64,000 bases of DNA, taken from the NCBI RefSeq assembly GCF_029962835.1, contig NC_080582.1, forward strand, positions 19,848,032 through 19,912,031, given 5' to 3'. The notes under the pieces are model-generated. The model saw only the letters and a list, made by a program, of their open reading frames with translations. It was not told the DNA's origin and did no database searches. The position numbers and the translations under genes are program-made. Origin of the DNA: Magnolia sinica. Its lineage: Eukaryota > Streptophyta > Magnoliopsida > Magnoliales > Magnoliaceae. Each line of letters opens with the position of its first letter. Positions within the stretch are counted from its first letter, which is position 1. This document shows positions 1 through 35,720 of this stretch, one piece after another.

Positions 1-465
1 GTGATGGATGGGAGAGAGGGATGGGGGTGTAAGAGATTTTTGATTTTTTTGGCAAAAGGTGTAAGAGGAGTTATGGGTTGTGTAAGAGCTTTTTGACTTT
101 GGGGGTTGCTTGGGAAAGGGTGAAAGTTGATGTGTACTTGACATGATGGGATTGATGGAATTGATTGATTGATGTGACACCTCGTAGAGATTTTCTCGAA
201 ATTCGCACGCGCGGCGTTTCCTCGCACCGAACGCTGGCCCACAACTCCCGACCAGAGCATCGCATCAGCGCGCGAGTCGCGGCATCGGAACCGCGGCGAC
301 GACGCGGTCGCTAAGGTATAAGTCCTGGGTTGAGTCGACTCGGGTTGACGGCACGAGAATCCAGGTCGCGCGCAATTACTGGTTAAGGGTCGAAGGTTGC
401 CGAAATTCGACCGGAAAGACCGCGGAAGCCTATGGAACGGTACGGTCTAGGATACGGGGCTTACA
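1..465 (-). mobile_element. LTR (partial) of an unidentified, probably gypsy-type retrotransposon
   Basis: Read on the minus strand, this begins at 465 with TGTAAGCCCCGTATCC and runs off the left window edge. The same sequence recurs on the plus strand from 61438, starting TGTAGGCCCCGTATC and continuing through the same GC-rich stretch (GAGTCGACTCAACCCAGG, then GGTGTCACATCAATCAATC). A TGTA start and repeat copies in both orientations fit an LTR. There is no coding capacity; the short open frames here have mirror counterparts in the other copy. The far end lies outside the window, so length and target duplication are unknown. Confidence 0.6.
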
Positions 466-934
466 CCCTAGGGCTATTCTAGGATATGCAAGAGAGTTTT
501 TTAAAGCTTTACAAGGGTTTGCTAAATGGTTTAGGGCTATCAAAGGGTGAGAGAGAGAGAAAAAGCTTGTAGAATGGAAGTTCTGCTCGTAGAGGTGATC
601 TACTTCGCAGTCGACGTCTCAGCGTTTCTACTTCCTTGTGATCGGTGAGATCTCTCCGTTTTTCATTATTCTCTTATTGTTCATCCACCCCTACGTGAGT
701 GAAGAAGGTTTGATCCAAGCGGTGTGTGCTTGTGATCAGTTGTAACATTGTACTTCATAGTGAATTGTTAATCTGGATGAGGTCCCGTGGTTTTTACCTC
801 TTTAAGGGTTTCCACATAAAAATCTCTTGTGTCGTGTGATTTATGCTTTGATTTATTTCATTGCTTTATTATCCCATAATTCTGGTATTATTTGGGAGGC
901 TAGATCCTAAGGTTTTGTACAACGGCTCCCAACA
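466..934 (+). mobile_element. 5' LTR (right part) of truncated Ty1/copia element 1
   Basis: The sequence ends CTCCCAACA at 934, directly before a primer-binding site, as expected for the 3' edge of a copia LTR. The matching TGTTGGGAG start is not visible. The left part was therefore lost or interrupted at the junction with the LTR at 1-465. The exact left edge between 466 and about 570 is uncertain. Confidence 0.5.
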
Positions 935-950
935 AAGTAGTATCAGAGCG
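935..950 (+). other. Primer-binding site, initiator-Met tRNA type
   Basis: AGTAGTATCAGAGCG follows the LTR end directly. It differs by one base from TGGTATCAGAGC, the usual plant copia primer site complementary to the 3' end of initiator tRNA-Met. It fixes the plus orientation of copia element 1. Confidence 0.75.
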
Positions 951-988
951 TTTAGGTTGGTTGAACGGAGTAGAATCGGTTCTGAATT

Positions 989-3471
989 ATGGAAGGTGGC
1001 TTATCAAGGATGATCAGCCTCAATGGTTCTAACTGGACCATATGGAAGGCTAAGATGGAGGACTTGCTTTATTACAAGGACTTGTATTATCCAATTCAAG
1101 ATATATTAGTAAAGTCAACAGATATGTCAGATGATGATTAGAAGAAGATGGACCGGAAGGCGGTGAGATTTATTAAACAATGGCTGGACGATTCCATATT
1201 CCACCATGTGTCTACGGAGACCTTAACCTCTGCCTATGGCTAAAATTGCAAGGGTTGTATGAGAGGAAGATAACTAGCAATAAGATTTTTTCTGATAAGA
1301 TGACTTGTGAATCTCAATTTCAAAGATGGTAGTTCTGTGGCTGAGCACATGAATGAAGTCAGCAATATATTGAACCAGCTCTCCGATATGAAAATGGTCA
1401 TGAATGATGAATTACAGGCTTTGTTATTGCTTAACTCATTGCTTGATAGTTGGGATACATTGGTGGTGTCTCTAAGTAACTACGCGCCAGACGGAAAGGT
1501 GTCCATGGAACATGTAACTAGTTGTCTCTTCAATGAGAAAATAAGGAGAAAGTCTCAGGGGTCTACTCAGCAAGAGGCTCTTGTGACACAAGAACGGGGG
1601 AGAGGAAAAACAGAAAGGGCGGGAAAGCCCAAGATAAATCAAGATGTAAGTTGAGCGTCAGAAAGGATGTTGAATGCTGAAATTGTGGCAAGAGGGGCCA
1701 CTACAAGCATGAATGTCGTAATAAGAAGAACGACAAGAAAGGAAAAATAAAGGAGAAGGAAGATGAATCAGATTCCACTGCGGTCGCTTCAGATGGCGAC
1801 GTTGTAATTATTCTTTCAATAGATCACAATGTTTGTCTTACGGCTACAAGTCAGGACATCGACTGGGTGATAGACTCGGGAGCCTCGTTTTATACGACTC
1901 CACGCATGGATTTCTTCACAAGCTATAACTCAGGTGACTTTGGGAACATGAAAATGGATAATTCTGGAATATCGAAGATCGTAGGGGTCGGTGATATTTG
2001 TGTGAAGACCAATGTGAGTAGCACATTGGTTCTTAGGGATGTGAGGCACATTCCAAACCTTCGCCTCAACTTGATGTCGATGAGAAGGTTAGATGATGAT
2101 GGCTATAAAAGTCGATTTGTTGGTGGGCGCTGGAAGCTTATTAAGGGTTTGTTGATCGCAGCCAGATGAAATAAGTGTTTCACCTTTTACAAGACAAAGT
2201 GTCAGTATGTGTAAGAGTGGTTTGAATGCAGCGGAAGATTCAACTATTAACATGTGTCACAGGCATCTAAGCCACATGAGTGAAAAATGGCTTCAACTAC
2301 TAGCAAAGAAGCGGCTCCTTCCAGACGCGACAGATATAACTCTCAAAACCTTTATTGACTGTTTATCAGAGAAACAACATAGAGTTTCATTTGTTAAATC
2401 TGCTTCTCATGTTAATAAATTGCATGAATTAGATTTGGTTCATTTTGATGTTTGTAGTCCTATGAGGACAAAAACCTTGGATATGGCATTGTATTTTGTC
2501 ACTTTTATATATGATGCATCTAGGAGGGTTTGAGTTTATGCTTTGAAATCTAAGGACGAGGTCTTTGGTGTGTTTAAATTGTTTCATTCTATGGTCGAGA
2601 GAGAGACATGTAGATCATTGAAGTGCATTCGCACTGATAATGGTGGTAAATACATCGGTGACTTTCATGAGTATTATAAGTCTCTGGGTATACGACATGA
2701 ACAAATGGTTCCCAAGACCTCCCAGAATAATGGTGTGGCTGAGCGAATGAATCGCACAATTGATAGAGAATCAGATACATGTTGTCCCATGCGAAGTTGG
2801 CTAAGACGTTTTGGGGAGAAGCAATGTACATGACAATGTATTTGATAAACAGGTCTCCATCAACCCCATTGAATGGAGAAGTACCTGAGAAGGTGTAGAC
2901 TGAACAAGATCCATCGTACAGTCATCTCAGGGTGTTTGGATGCAGGGCATCCGTTCACGTACTAAAGGACGAAAGGTCCAAGCTTGATACGAAAATCAGG
3001 CAATGTGTGTTCTTGGGGTACAATGATGAAAAATTCGGCTACAGATTATTGGATCCGACCGAGAAGAAGCTTGTTAGGAGTAGAGATGTGGTTTTCTTTG
3101 AAGATCAATGTATAGAAGACATTTGTGGGCCAGAGAAGACCCAGTCTAGTTCAGGTGAGCTAGAGGATATGGATCTAGTTACTCCTCATGTGGTGCCTGA
3201 TGACGGGGGAGTACAACAAAGTGTACAAGACGAGGGAGTTCCTATAGAAGATGGACCGAGGGAGCAGCCCCCACTTGATCCACCTGTTGAGCCACAGGTG
3301 AGGAGGTTATTTAGGGACAGACAACCGTCCAAGAGGTACTCACCGTATGAGTACATTATGCTCACTGATGGGGGAGAGCCAGAAGATTATTTTGAGCCCC
3401 TAACTGACGAGCATAAGGGGGAGCGGTTGAAAGCCATGCAAAAGGAGATGGAATCCTTAAATTCATGCTAA
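989..3471 (+). pseudogene. Ty1/copia gag-protease-integrase polyprotein, broken and lacking RT-RNase H
   Basis: The reading starts with ATG at 989, 39 bp after the primer site. Gag follows to about 1680. Next comes a CCHC zinc knuckle near 1681-1720 (CGKRGHYKHEC, with one codon turned to stop). An aspartic protease core DSGAS lies at 1873-1887. Integrase follows at 2240-2790, with its HRHLSH zinc region and the catalytic Asp, Asp and Glu in FDVCSP, RTDNGG and NNGVAERMNR. A C-terminal domain near 2932-3200 contains VFLGYNDEKFGYRL. Several stops and frame changes divide the frame. Homology ends at the MQKEMESLNS motif that normally opens reverse transcriptase. RT, RNase H and the 3' LTR are absent, so the element is dead. 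Confidence 0.85.
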
Positions 3472-4160
3472 TCATGAGATCAAATGCCAAACATGTTTAA
3501 AAGAAAATGAATGATTAGAGAAATTGGCCTCAATTGCACACCTCAGGTCACAACAGCCAGCGGCTTGGCTTCTCCATTGCGTGATAGTTTGCATGGCCCA
3601 CCTGATGAGCGACCGACCCTCACCACTCCTTGGTGGGAGGAGACGACACCACATCCAAATTTCAAAGTACATGTGTGGCCCACCTGATGAGCCGTTGTAA
3701 TTTTTATAATCTAAGGTCTCAAGTGATGAATGACTACCCGGATCTCCCACACGTGCTCTGCATTTTCCTCCTGAACTGCCTGACTTCGTGGATGGAAAAA
3801 AACTGATAAACTCTGGCAGAGTATGATGGATGATACGCAGGCACTTAAAAATTGTACAAATATCATTTAAATAATTCAAACTAAGCTATCTGAATCATAA
3901 GCTTACTTAATTTTTTATATGGGATCAAATACCATAAAAAATCATCCGGGAAAGAATCACCTTATAAAGATGTTAGGTTGGCATATAAATATTATAACGG
4001 TCTGCGAGATGGTTTCAACAACGGACATTTCCATCCACACTATTTTCTGGAGATGTGGTCCACTTGAGTTTTGGATCTCTACCATGCTCACGCTTATTTC
4101 TAAAATGAGCCTGTGTAACAGATGGACGGAGTGGATATAACACAAATATTATAGTGGACC
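3472..4160. other. Non-coding; degenerate fragments of the GGGCCCACC repeat family
   Basis: No gene is visible. GTGTGGCCCACCTGATGAGC-like segments occur twice (near 3594 and 3672). From about 3920 to 4156 there is the right half of a GGGCCCACC-type inverted-repeat element, ending ACGGAGTGGATATAACAC and then TAGTGGACCCCAGAG. Its left half is missing. Confidence 0.5.
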
Positions 4161-4436
4161 CCAGAGATTTTAGGGTTTTAAGGGATTTTTGTAGTATGTG
4201 GAACACAACACCAACGTCAGTACCATGTACACCTAGCAAAACTCCCGGTGATGTATCTGTTTTGTCGATACTGTTCTTTTGTTTTTCAGGACATGAGGTT
4301 AAAACTAGGTAGATCCAGAATCTGCGTGGACAGTAACACCCACCGGTGAAACCTTCTGCGGGCCCACCATGATGTTTATTTGCCATCGAACCTGATCAGA
4401 AGAAACGTGGATGGGGTGGTGGGTCAATATGTTGGC

Positions 4437-4872
4437 AATGAGGGGTCCATCGTGATGTATGTGTTATATCTATGCTGTTCATCCATTTCGCCCTCTCACT
4501 TTAGATCATGAGCAAAAAAATGAAGCATATATGAAGCTTAAGTGGACCACAATATAGGAAATAGTGGTGATCAAATGTCCACCTTTAAAATCTTTTTAAG
4601 GGCCACAAAAGTCATGGATCAGGTTGATCTTTATGTTTTCCTTCCATCCAAGTTAGAGTGATCTTATAAACAGGTTGGATGGAAAATAAATATTACAGTG
4701 GGCATTAGAAAGGTTTCAATGGTGGATGTCAATATCACCACCATTTCTCGTGACCTGGTCCACGTAATATTTAGATTTTCTTTATTTTTGGGTTCTTAGT
4801 TTAAAATGAACTAAAAGAATGGGATAGACGGTGTGGATATAAAGCACACAAATCATATTGGGCCCACAATGC
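4437..4872. mobile_element. Mutator-like MITE, GGGCCCACC family
   Basis: The left end (GGTCCATCGTGATGTATGTG, then TATCTATGCTGTTCATCCATT) is the approximate reverse complement of the right end (AGACGGTGTGGATATAAAGC, then ATCATATTGGGCCCAC). Internal landmarks are shared with the other copies: AAGTGGACCACA, TTTCAATGGTGG and GGTTGGATGG. No coding capacity. Family assignment rests on the copies at 50884 and 51449, which have 9-bp target duplications. Confidence 0.6.
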
Positions 4873-5100
4873 CCAAAATGGAGGTGGTGTTGTCCACACC
4901 ACGTCTGCTCATACGGTCATACAGATATGGTCGAACGGAACACAGATATCAGTTGGATCCAAACTTCTGTGGTGACCACAAGCTTTAGGAATTCAAATCT
5001 TTACTATTTTGTATGTAGTTGCCCACTCGATCTTTGGTTCTGACTTATGCGACAAAATATCGGACGTGGTTCGGCTAGTTACGCTGCCAGCCGGTGGTTG

Positions 5101-5526
5101 ATAATTCGTGGGCCAATCATAATATATATGTTTTATCCTAGCTGTCTATCTATTTTTCTAAAGCATTTTGAGGCTTGATTCCAAAAATAAGGTGGATCTA
5201 ACTCTCATATGGAACACACTAAGGGAAAATAATAGTGATTAAATGTTGACCATTAAAACATCCTAATACCCATCGTAATGTTTATTTGACATCCAACCTA
5301 TTGATTAGGTCATACAAACCCGAATGAAGTGAAAAGGTGCTTGATCCAAAACTTTTGTGGCCCTTAAAAGTTTTTAATGGTGGGCATTCTATCAACACTA
5401 TTTCACATGTGGTTTATTTGCGATTTGGATTTATCTCATTTTTTAGATCATACCGTAAAATGATCTTAAAAGATGGATGGACAGCATGGATAAAACACGT
5501 AGATCATAGTGGGCTCACATAGCACT
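5101..5526. mobile_element. Mutator-like MITE, GGGCCCACC family
   Basis: The inverted ends are GTGGGCCAATCATAATATAT, then GTTTTATCCTAGCTGTC on the left, and GGACAGCATGGATAAAACAC, then ATCATAGTGGGCTCAC on the right. The interior carries the family landmarks GACATCCAACC, TTGATTAGGTCATAC and TTGATCCAAAACTTTTGTGG. It is the first of three close copies upstream of the BAM4-like gene. Confidence 0.6.
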
Positions 5527-5636
5527 GATTACTAGCCAATTTGTGTCCAAAATATCTGAGAAGAAATGAATGGAGGCGTGGTGGGCCACGGTGAAAAACA
5601 TAGCACTGACGTCTATCTAGTTAGGCTGACATGAGC
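5527..5636. repeat. Spacer repeat between MITE copies, unit 1
   Basis: This carries CTAGCCAATT, then AAATATCTGA, AATGAATGGAGG, GTGGTGGGCCACGGTG and CTGACGTC. The same order of motifs recurs at 6512-6632, so a MITE plus its spacer has probably been duplicated in tandem, with a period close to 1 kb. Confidence 0.55.
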
Positions 5637-6053
5637 TAGATGGGCGGTGGTTGATCATAATGTATATGTTTTATCCAAGCCGTCTATCTATTTTTCTAAA
5701 TCATTTGGAGGCTTGTTCCAGAAAATATGGTAGATTTAAATCTCAGATGGGCCACATTACAAGAAAATAGTAGTGATTAAATGTCGACCATTAAAACATC
5801 TTAGGACCTATTGTAATGTTTATTTGACATCTAACCCACGAATTAAGTCATACTATAAAAATATCAGCTTGATCCAAAACTTTCATGGCCAATAAGTTTT
5901 TAATGGCTAGCATTCCATCAAAGCTGTTTCCCGTTGAGCATTTTAAATTCGGATGGACCTCATTTTTGGCCAGATGCTATAAAATGACATGGAAAGATGG
6001 ATTTAGGGCAAGGATAAAACACATAGATCATGGTGGGCCCACAGAGAACTGAT
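5637..6053. mobile_element. Mutator-like MITE, GGGCCCACC family
   Basis: The left end is GATCATAATGTATATGTTTT, then ATCCAAGCCGTC. The right end is GCAAGGATAAAACACATAGA, then TCATGGTGGGCCCAC. The interior follows the neighbour at 5101-5526 closely (CCATTAAAACATC, GACATCTAACC, TTGATCCAAAACTTT). Second copy of the upstream array. Confidence 0.6.
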
Positions 6054-6082
6054 CACCAGGAACACGTTTTGGCTAGTGATGC

Positions 6083-6452
6083 TGGTTGAAAAAATGAGGC
6101 AGATATAAAACTCAATGGGGCAGATATAAAGCTCAAGTGGACCACACCATGGGAAAACAATAGTAATTGAATGTCTACCACTAAAAACCTCCTTAGGGTT
6201 CACTGTAATGTTTATTTGACATCCAACTGGTTGATTAGGTCTTAAGGACATGGACGAAGGGCTAAAAAGAAATATCAGCTTCATCCAAAACTTTTGTGGC
6301 CTACAAAAAGTTTTTAACGGTAGTAATTTAATCAACACTATGTGGTCCACTTGAGATTTCGATTTACCTCAAATTTAAGACTATCATGAAATGATCTGTC
6401 AAAACGGACGGATGGCATGGATGAAACAGATACATCATGGTGGGGCCGAAGA
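6083..6452. mobile_element. Mutator-like MITE, left end truncated
   Basis: The interior and right end (GGATGGCATGGATGAAACAG, then ATACATCATGGTGGGGCC) match the family. The left terminal inverted repeat is missing and the copy starts inside the family sequence. Third copy of the array, about 380 bp upstream of the BAM4-like start codon. Confidence 0.55.
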
Positions 6453-6511
6453 TGCACCGACCAGTAGCCACTTGCTAGTGGCAGGGTCCCTAGCCGATCC
6501 GTTTCCGATCA

Positions 6512-6632
6512 CTAGCCAATTCTGAAATAAAGGAGGGGTCACTAGCCGTCCGAAATATCTGAAAAAAACATGAATGGAGGAGTGGTGGGCCACGGTGTCT
6601 AGCCATCTATAACTAATACCGACGTCAGTGCT
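6512..6632. repeat. Spacer repeat, unit 2
   Basis: Second copy of the spacer at 5527-5636, with CTAGCCAATT, AAATATCTGA, ATGAATGGAGG, GTGGTGGGCCACGGTG and CGACGTCAGTGCTATG in the same order. It ends about 195 bp before the likely start codon of the BAM4-like gene and so lies within its probable promoter. Confidence 0.5.
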
Positions 6633-6765
6633 ATGTTTTACACCACTACCACGAGTAGAGGCAACTCGCGTTCCTCGTCGTGCGAGAGCGGCTCTGTTCC
6701 CATCGCGGTGGAGCTCTCGCGGTCTACAATTTGGGCTACTCCTTCGAACTACCTGCCTTTATCCG

Positions 6766-6827
6766 TTCTGAAATCTACCCTCTCTCTCTCTCTCTTCGGT
6801 CTCTCTCTTTCTCTGCCAGAAGCATCA
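6766..6827 (+). promoter_or_regulatory. Pyrimidine-rich 5' untranslated leader of the BAM4-like gene
   Basis: A CT-repeat-rich stretch (6779-6812) lies just upstream of the ATG at 6828, a common form of plant leader. I see no convincing TATA box at the usual distance. The transcription start is not determined. The MITE array and its duplicated spacer end shortly upstream. Confidence 0.4.
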
Positions 6828-31867
<25,040 letters not shown>

Positions 31868-32184
31868 AATCATGTACCTTTTTTTTCATTTTTTGATAAA
31901 AACTTTTGTAATCTCTAGAACTGTTAATCCATCAAACAGATTTGCACTTGTAAAAACTCCATGGGCACAAAGGTTTGCTAATTCCATGTGTATAATACAA
32001 CCAGCCCCTATACATACGGTATGTGATGACTACGCATATGAAGTCTAAGCTGTCCAATCAATGGCAGAGGTGGTGTGATCAATGCTTGGAATCATCATTC
32101 ACGTTGCATGTTTGTATTTTTGTTTTGAAATCATATATAATGGGAACAAACAAATAACCTAAGTATATAAAACTAGTGAAACCA

Positions 32185-32330
32185 AGTTTTAAAGTATCAT
32201 CTAAAATACTGGTACGTATAGCCTGATACTAATATGGCGTACCAGCCCGACATGGGCCTGAAACAGGGTGCTATGGGTTGATACGTCCCCGTAATGGTGG
32301 TGAGCAATGTGTACACCCAAACCGTAAAGG
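32185..32330. repeat. GATAC-rich fragment downstream of the BAM4-like gene
   Basis: AAAATACTGGTACGTATAGC, TGATACTAATATGGCGTACC and GGTTGATACGTCCCCGTAAT resemble the GATAC-rich stretches inside introns 7 and 9. Confidence 0.35.
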
Positions 32331-32429
32331 GTGCAGATACATGGAGAGAGGAGAGGGAGAAGGGTTTCAATGGTAATCGATGAATGCCCATGTTTTTTGG
32401 TATTTTGGCCCACTCTTACCTTATTAAGC

Positions 32430-33013
32430 CCATTTGAAGGCAAATTCAAACCATTCGTTCTCTCTGTGACCCGCCATTTCAATAGGAAGATACTAATTTC
32501 AGTGGGATGTGAGCTCCGTGTAGCCTCACTTCCAACTCTTTTCTTGTGGAGTCCACCTTATCTGTTGATGTGACTTATTCTTTGGCCAATCAAATGGATG
32601 GAGTAAATTTGACAGGTACCCCACGGTGGCCCCCACAACCCTTAGCACATGACAACCAGGAGGTTGGGATTGTCATGTGTCAAGGGTTGTGGGGCCCATT
32701 GTGGGGTACGTTCGAATTCACTCCGTTCATTGGATTCAGAATTTAATTTAAGGCTATGGGTCAAAGAATGAGTCACATACACAGATGAGGTGAACCACAT
32801 CACGAGGAAACAGTTGGAAGTGAACAATTTTCGTTTATCAGTTGTCGTGGGCCAGGAGAGCTCATATCAGTTTTGAAGTTAGTATCTTTTTACTGAAATG
32901 GTGGGTCATGGAGAGAATGAACGGATTGGATCTTTTGAAGTTAGTATCTTTTTACTGAAATGGTGGGTCATGGAGAGAATGAACGGATTGGATCTACCTT
33001 CAAGTGTCCCCAA
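32430..33013. repeat. Large imperfect hairpin (inverted repeat) with near-perfect core
   Basis: The centre is near 32660. The core arms ACCCCACGGTGGCCCCCACA, then ACCCTTAGCACATGACAA on the left, pair with TTGTCATGTGTCAAGGGTTG, then TGGGGCCCATTGTGGGGT on the right. Pairing extends outward through GTGGAGTCCACC/GGTGAACCAC and ACTTCCAACT/AGTTGGAAGT. It reaches GAAGGCAAATTCAAACCATT on the left and AACGGATTGGATCTACCTTC on the right. Total span is about 580 bp, with a 62-bp duplication in the right arm. No coding sense. Confidence 0.8.
32871..32994 (+). repeat. 62-bp perfect-looking tandem duplication
   Basis: TTTTGAAGTTAGTATCTTTT starts at 32871 and again at 32933. I find no difference between the two units, so the duplication is recent. 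It lies in the right arm of the large hairpin. Confidence 0.9.
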
Positions 33014-33149
33014 TCACCACATAATGGTCACATAATGCATGTGTTGGGTGGTCCGGATCTTTTGCACGCATGTGATGGCAGCGGTCCCAACCATTTGGTG
33101 GCATTGAAATGGTAATTCTAGTAACTTGAAAGCCATTTTCACCGTGGCC

Positions 33150-33590
33150 TTTCCTGTAATGCTGACCCATGTTGAAACGGACGCGGTGTCGCCATCCATG
33201 CGGTTCATCCATTTTGCCAGATGATTTTAGGGTCTCAACCCAAAAACAAGACAGATCCAAAGCTCAAGTGGACCATACCACAGAAAATAGTAGAGATTGA
33301 ATGCCTACCGTTGAAAACTTCTTCGGGGCCACAAGTTTTGTATCAAGCTGATATTTGTGTTTTCCTTCATCCAGGTCTATGAGCAGGTTGGATGGCTAAT
33401 AAACATCAAGGTGGGACCTAGACAGGTTTCAATGGTGGCGTCATTATCACCACTTCTTCCTATGGTGTGGTCCACTTGACCCTCGATCCGTCTCCTTTTT
33501 GGATTAGTGCTTTAAAATGATATGTTAAAATAGATGGATGGTGTGGATAAAACATATACATCACGGTAGGCCCCATAGAGCCCCTTCGAA
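33150..33590. mobile_element. Mutator-like MITE, GGGCCCACC family
   Basis: The interior has AAGCTCAAGTGGACCATACC, GTTTCAATGGTGG and TGTGGTCCACTTGA. The right end is GGATGGTGTGGATAAAACAT, then ATACATCACGGTAGGCCCC. The left end (CACCGTGGCC through GCGGTTCATCCATTTT) is more diverged. Confidence 0.5.
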
Positions 33591-33639
33591 GACCGGGTCA
33601 GTTCTGCCTAAGTAGACTGAAGAGGTAGACAGACCCATG

Positions 33640-33985
33640 CGGCTATTTGAAGCAGGCATGCCATGTGGAACAAGATCCTCGCCATTCAATAGGTGGACCA
33701 CAGCTCTATTATTAGAAGATTAGGGAATGTTAGGACAAAGGGCTAACCCACATGGATACAATGAGAAATGCTGAGGGCGATTTGAAGCAGGTATGCCATG
33801 TGGCCGTAGGTCCTTGCTATTCAATAGGTGGACCCCATCTTAGTAGAAAAACAATGTGCAATGCTGAGGTGATTGGCCCAAAGATAGTGAAGACATGATT
33901 TGAAGCAGGGGGACCATGTGGATCTTCACATGTGAGAGGTTCTGACCATTCAATAGGTGGACCACGTCTAGAGAATGTTAAGACA
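33640..33985 (+). repeat. Three degenerate tandem units of about 120-137 bp
   Basis: TTTGAAGCAGGCATGCCATG with CCATTCAATAGGTGGACCA about 45 bp later occurs at 33644, 33781 and 33899, each followed by a TTAGGACAAAG or AATGCTGAGG tail. Confidence 0.7.
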
Positions 33986-33994
33986 AGACAAAGG

Positions 33995-34486
33995 CCTGCC
34001 GGTGTGGAAGTTCCTTCGCAAGGATGCTGGGTGGGGCCCACCGAGATGTTTGTGCGAAATCCACCCTGTCCATCCGTTTTGAGAGCTCATTTTATGACGT
34101 GTGACCAAAAAAAGAGGTGTATCCAACACTCAACTGGGCCACACGAGAGGAAATAGTGGGCATTCAGTAAGCATCATTGAAGCATTCTTATGGCCATAAA
34201 AGCTCTGTATCGGGCTATATTTTATGTGTTTTCACTTCATCCCTTTTGGAATGCCTTATAAACGGTTTGGATAGCATATAAACATCAAGGTGGAGTCCAG
34301 GAAGGTTTCAACGATGGGAATTTCTTTCCCCAATTTTCCCTCTCATGTGACCCACTTGAGTTTTGTATACACCTCATTTTTAGTCTCACGTCCTAAAATC
34401 AGCTCGAAAAACGGATGGACAGAATGAATTTCTCACATACATTCAGTGGGCCCCACCCGGCATCCTTTACCGGGAAATCAGCGTCC
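33995..34486. mobile_element. Mutator-like MITE, GGGCCCACC family
   Basis: The left side AAGGATGCTGGGTGGGGCCC is inverted on the right as GGGCCCCACCCGGCATCC. TTTGTGCGAAATCCACCCTG pairs with GAATGAATTTCTCACATAC. The right outer end reads GGAAATCAGCGTCC, the reverse complement of the GGACGCNGATT start seen in other copies. The left outer end is degenerate. Confidence 0.6.
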
Positions 34487-34494
34487 GTGGGAGG

Positions 34495-34952
34495 GGATTA
34501 GGTGAGACCCCCTGACTGTGGGGCTCAAACTGACGTGTGTGCCTTAAATTCACACCGACCAACCGTTTTGAAAGCTCATTTTAGGTCATAATCCCCAAAA
34601 TGAAGCTCATCTAAATCTTATGTGAACCATATCATAGGAAACAGTAGTGAATGAATCCCTACCATTAAAAACTTCACGTGGGCTAAAAAGAATGTTTATT
34701 TGCCATCTAATCTGTTGATAAGGTCACAAATATCTGGATGAAGAGACCACACAAATATCAGCTTGATCCAAAACTTTTGTAGTTAACAGGAAGTTTTTAA
34801 TGGTTGATTACCACTGCTTCTTATACGATGGTCCACCTAAGATTTGAAACTGCTCCATTTTTTGGACCATGCCTTAAATTGAGCTTTAAATGTGAATGAA
34901 CAGCATGGCTGTAGTCACATACATCATAGTGGGCCCGGGTCTCACCTAATCC
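34495..34952. mobile_element. Mutator-like MITE, GGATTAGGTGAGACC ends
   Basis: It starts GGATTAGGTGAGACCCC and ends GGGTCTCACCTAATCC, a clear terminal inverted repeat. The interior has the family landmarks TAAAAACTTCACGTGG, CTTGATCCAAAACTTTTGT and ATACATCATAGTGGGCCC. It sits 8 bp from the preceding copy. Confidence 0.7.
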
Positions 34953-34998
34953 GAGCAGTGGAAACGGACTGGCTACTCCCTCTGCCACTAGCCCGGTG

Positions 34999-35425
34999 GC
35001 TGATGGTCGGTGCTCTGTCGGCCCCACCATGATGTATGTGTTTCATCCATGCCGTTCATCCATTTTTATAGATAATTTTAGGGCTTGATCCCAAACGTGA
35101 GAGGGATATAAATTTCATGTGGACCACACCACAGGGAAACAATAGTGATTAGATATCCGCCATTAAAATCCTCCTAAGGCTCACTGTACTGTTTATTTGC
35201 ATCCAATCTGTTGATTAGGTCATACAACCCTAGATGAAGGGATAAAACAAAGATCAGCTTGATCCAAAACTTTTATGGGCCCTAAAAAGTTTTTAATGGT
35301 TGACGTTCATTCAACACTGTTTCCTGTAATGTGGTCCACTTGAGATTGGGATATACCTCATTTTCTGTCTCGTACCTTGAAATGATCTAGAGAAATAGAT
35401 GAAGAATGGGCTGCCCACATCTAAC
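34999..35425. mobile_element. Mutator-like MITE, GGGCCCACC family (right end decayed)
   Basis: The left end GTCGGCCCCACCATGATGTA, then TCATCCATGCCGTTCATCC is textbook for the family. The interior matches (CACTGTACTGTTTATTTGC, CTTGATCCAAAACTTTTATG). The right end has lost most of the inverted repeat after GAAATAGATGAAGAATGGGC. Confidence 0.55.
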
Positions 35426-35432
35426 ACTGTGC

Positions 35433-35720
35433 GGCCTTGACCGTGTGGCCTACCTCATGTATAATATATCTATGTTGTCCATTCATTTTTTTTCAAATCA
35501 GATAAAAAATGAAGTAGATTCAAATCTCAGGTGAACACAGTACAAGAAATAAAGGTGATTAACCATTAAAAACTTCATATTGGCCCCACAAGTTTTGGAT
35601 TAAATTAATGTTTGTTTTTTTACTCTTCATCCATATTTGTATGACTTTATTAATAGGTTTTATTAATATGTTTGATAAAAATAAACATTATGGTGGGCCC
35701 TGGGAACTTTTTAACGATGT
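35433..35720. mobile_element. Partial GGGCCCACC-family element
   Basis: TGTGGCCTACCTCATGTATA opens the copy and AACATTATGGTGGGCCC, in the position of the internal landmark, lies near its end. The right half is missing. Confidence 0.45.

Noticed and set aside
3472-3879. 135-codon minus-strand frame
   Set aside because: No domain; lies across diverged GGGCCCACC-type repeat fragments.
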